Shown here in pieces: positions 5,136 through 6,700 of a stretch of DNA of 6,700 bases (positions are counted from its first letter, which is position 1; each line of letters begins with the position of its first letter). Both the position numbers and the translations under genes were made by a program. The notes under the pieces are model-generated. The model worked only from the letters and a program-made list of their open reading frames with translations. It ran no database searches and had not been told where the DNA came from. This DNA is from Chloroflexi bacterium RBG_13_51_18 (GTDB lineage: Bacteria; Chloroflexota; Dehalococcoidia; Dehalococcoidales; RBG-16-60-22), in contig MGMR01000119.1 of the NCBI GenBank assembly GCA_001796495.1, positions 4,730-11,429 on the forward strand, in the 5' to 3' direction.

Positions 5136-6326
5136 ATGGAAAGTTTTAAAGATAAAGTCGCCATCGTGGGCATGGGCTGTACCAAGTTCGGCGAGCGCTG
5201 GGACAAAGGCGTGGAAGACCTCATCGTTGAAGCCGCCTATGAAGCTTTCGAGGATGCCGGCATCGGGCCTAAAGACATCCAGGCGGCCTGGATCGGCACG
5301 GTTTTTTCCGGTATTTCCGCCATCACCCTGTCCCCCCTCCAGCTTCAATATATCCCCATGACCCGCGTGGAAAACATGTGCGCTACCGGCTCGGAGGCGA
5401 TGCGGGCGGCCAGTTATGCCGTAGCCGCCGGCGTCGTCGATGTCGCTCTGGCGGTGGGGGTGGAAAAGCTTAAGGACTCCGGCACCACCGGTCTGAAAGG
5501 ACCCAGCATCGTCGGCGATAACCAGGAAGGTAATTCGGGCATCGGTCCCGGCTACAGCGCCCCGGCCTCTTTCGCCTACCTGGCGACGCGCTATTTCCAC
5601 GACTACAATATCAAGCCGGAAGAAGGCAAGAGACTTTTAGCGCAGATTGCCGTGAAGAACCATCACAACGGTAGCCTTAACCCCAAAGCGCATTTCCAGA
5701 ATGAGCTTACTATCGAACAGGTGGTCAACGCACCCATCATCGCCTGGCCACTGGGACTTTACGACTGCTGCGGCGTCAGCGACGGCGCTGCCGTGGCGGT
5801 CATCACCCGCGCCGATATGGCTAAGAAATTCCGCCCCGACCCCATTTATATCAAGGCCTTGCAGATTACCGTCGGTGCGAGGCAGGGCGCCATGCGGCAG
5901 GACTATGATTTCGTCCATATCGAGGAGAACGTAATCGGCTCGCGGCAGGCATATGCCGCCGCCGGCGTGAAAGACCCCCGCACGGAAATCAGTATCGCCG
6001 AGGTGCACGACTGTTTTTCTATCCACGAGATGATTGTCTATGAAGACCTCGGTTTCAGTAAGCGCGGTCGCGCCAGAGACGATATCGAGGCTGGCACCTT
6101 CACACTTAAGGGCAGCCTGCCCGTCAATACCGACGGCGGGCTTAAGTGCTTCGGCCACCCCCTTGGCGCCAGCGGCCTGCGCATGATGTACGAGGTCTAT
6201 AAGCAGCTCCAGGGCAAGGCCGGGCCACGGCAGGTGAAAAATCCCCGCCTTGGACTTACTCACAACCTCGGGGGCAATGCCGGCACGGGCGTCTGCAGCT
6301 GCAACATCGTCGGCAACGAAAAATAA
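5136..6326 (+). CDS. Thiolase-superfamily protein (SCP-x/archaeal type acetyl-CoA acetyltransferase-like)
   Basis: 396-aa cytosolic CoA-thioester enzyme. It has the thiolase N-terminus VAIVGMGCTKFGE, the nucleophile motif ENMCATGSEAMRAA with Cys82, an EVHDCFSIHEMI motif (289-300; His291, Cys293), and NTDGGLKCFGHPLGASG with His341. The end, NLGGNAGTGVCSCNIVG (377-393), lacks the CxG motif of classical thiolases, which places it with SCP-x/archaeal thiolases and thiolase-like aldolases such as Ltp2. These act together with DUF35 proteins, and the gene just upstream carries a DUF35 domain, so a complex is likely. The reaction could be thiolytic cleavage or condensation of a 3-oxoacyl-CoA, or a retro-aldol; sequence alone does not decide. 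I chose ATG 5136, with GGGAG (5123-5127) 8 nt upstream; TTG 5121 would add five residues and place the SD inside the gene. It lies 27 bp after the previous stop and 29 bp before the CoA-transferase, a clear operon. Confidence 0.9.
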   Translation: MESFKDKVAIVGMGCTKFGERWDKGVEDLIVEAAYEAFEDAGIGPKDIQAAWIGTVFSGISAITLSPLQLQYIPMTRVENMCATGSEAMRAASYAVAAGVVDVALAVGVEKLKDSGTTGLKGPSIVGDNQEGNSGIGPGYSAPASFAYLATRYFHDYNIKPEEGKRLLAQIAVKNHHNGSLNPKAHFQNELTIEQVVNAPIIAWPLGLYDCCGVSDGAAVAVITRADMAKKFRPDPIYIKALQITVGARQGAMRQDYDFVHIEENVIGSRQAYAAAGVKDPRTEISIAEVHDCFSIHEMIVYEDLGFSKRGRARDDIEAGTFTLKGSLPVNTDGGLKCFGHPLGASGLRMMYEVYKQLQGKAGPRQVKNPRLGLTHNLGGNAGTGVCSCNIVGNEK

Positions 6327-6355
6327 CCCTTTTCATTAACCGGGAGGTGCATACT

Positions 6356-6700
6356 ATGAAAATGGCTCTGGAAGGCATCCGTGTCCTCGATGTCAGCGAG
6401 GCGGGTCTGGCTCCCGTTTGCTGTCGCATCCTGGCCGATATGGGTGCCGAGGTTATCAAGGTGGAGCGAACGCAGGGCGGCGACCAGACCCGTGGTATTT
6501 TAAAAATCAGCGGCAATGTGCCCATTTACGATATTAACTACGTCCTCGAGTTTTATAACCTGAATAAAAAGGGCATCACGCTCGACCTGAAAAAGAAAGA
6601 GGGGCGGGATATTTTGTATAAACTGGTGGAAAAGTCGGACGTTTTCGTCTGCAACTTCCGTCCTCATGCGCTTAAAGACTTGGGACTGGAATATAAAGAC
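6356..6700 (+). CDS. CaiB/BaiF (class III) CoA-transferase, N-terminal part only
   Basis: The first 115 residues of a family III CoA-transferase, which moves CoA between acyl-CoA and free acid. Family features are clear: LEGIRVLDVSEAGLAPVCCR at the N-terminus, LADMGAEVIKVE (26-37), GGDQTRG, NLNKKGITLDLKKKEG, then LVEKSDVFVCNFRPHALKDLGLEYKD. Full-length members are about 400 aa, and the catalytic Asp (near residue 169 in formyl-CoA transferase) lies beyond the right edge, so activity cannot be judged. ATG 6356 follows GGGAGG (6342-6347) with an 8-nt gap. As third gene of the operon it probably activates the acid substrate, or recycles CoA from the product, of the thiolase/DUF35 system. The donor and acceptor are unknown. 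Confidence 0.93.
   Translation, partial: MKMALEGIRVLDVSEAGLAPVCCRILADMGAEVIKVERTQGGDQTRGILKISGNVPIYDINYVLEFYNLNKKGITLDLKKKEGRDILYKLVEKSDVFVCNFRPHALKDLGLEYKD

Noticed and set aside
5115..6263. Long minus-strand open frames (161 and 208 codons) opposite the thiolase gene, and a 128-codon one opposite the DUF35 region.
   Set aside because: They are mirror frames of GC-rich coding sequence with no recognisable domains, while the plus strand encodes well-conserved proteins.

Overview
The window reads as an anaerobic bacterium of moderate GC. A Dehalococcoidia-type Chloroflexota is my best guess, from a ferredoxin-driven disulfide reductase, thiolase/DUF35-type CoA chemistry and a CaiB/BaiF CoA-transferase together; no rRNA or other marker is present, so the taxon is inference. 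No RNA genes, IS elements or CRISPR arrays were seen. Coding density is high and the genes fall into four transcription blocks.

Block 1 (1-1529, minus strand) is a MarR-family regulator followed by a MATE efflux pump whose C-terminus lies beyond the left edge. The order matches the MepR/MepA drug-efflux arrangement. Upstream is a very AT-rich control region (about 1570-1620): a well-formed minus-strand promoter whose -10 box sits inside a cluster of repeated GTATAC-centred sites, the likely MarR operator.

Block 2 (1705-2691, plus) is a divergently transcribed lipoprotein with about five PD40/TolB-like beta-propeller repeats. It lacks a usable Shine-Dalgarno, and a -10-like box lies 8 nt before its ATG inside a near-perfect palindrome, so the mRNA may be leaderless.

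Block 3 (2758-3548, plus) is a translationally coupled redox pair. A glutaredoxin-like protein (CGWC) is followed by a ferredoxin:disulfide reductase, that is, an FTR-type catalytic domain with a C-terminal rubredoxin domain and Tyr in place of the plant FTR active-site His. Ferredoxin electrons would pass through rubredoxin and the [4Fe-4S] site to the glutaredoxin-like partner.

Block 4 (3687-6700+, plus) has a textbook promoter (TTGACA, 17 bp, TAAGAT) and an operator-like palindrome at the expected transcription start. It encodes an HMG-CoA-synthase-like protein fused to a DUF35 zinc-ribbon/OB domain, a thiolase-superfamily protein, and a CaiB/BaiF CoA-transferase that runs off the right edge. 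The HMGS-like domain appears to have lost the Glu, Cys and His catalytic positions while the thiolase keeps its Cys and His. This suggests a thiolase or aldolase complex in which the fused protein supplies a CoA-handling scaffold, and the CoA-transferase activates the acid substrate. It is the most interesting system in the window.
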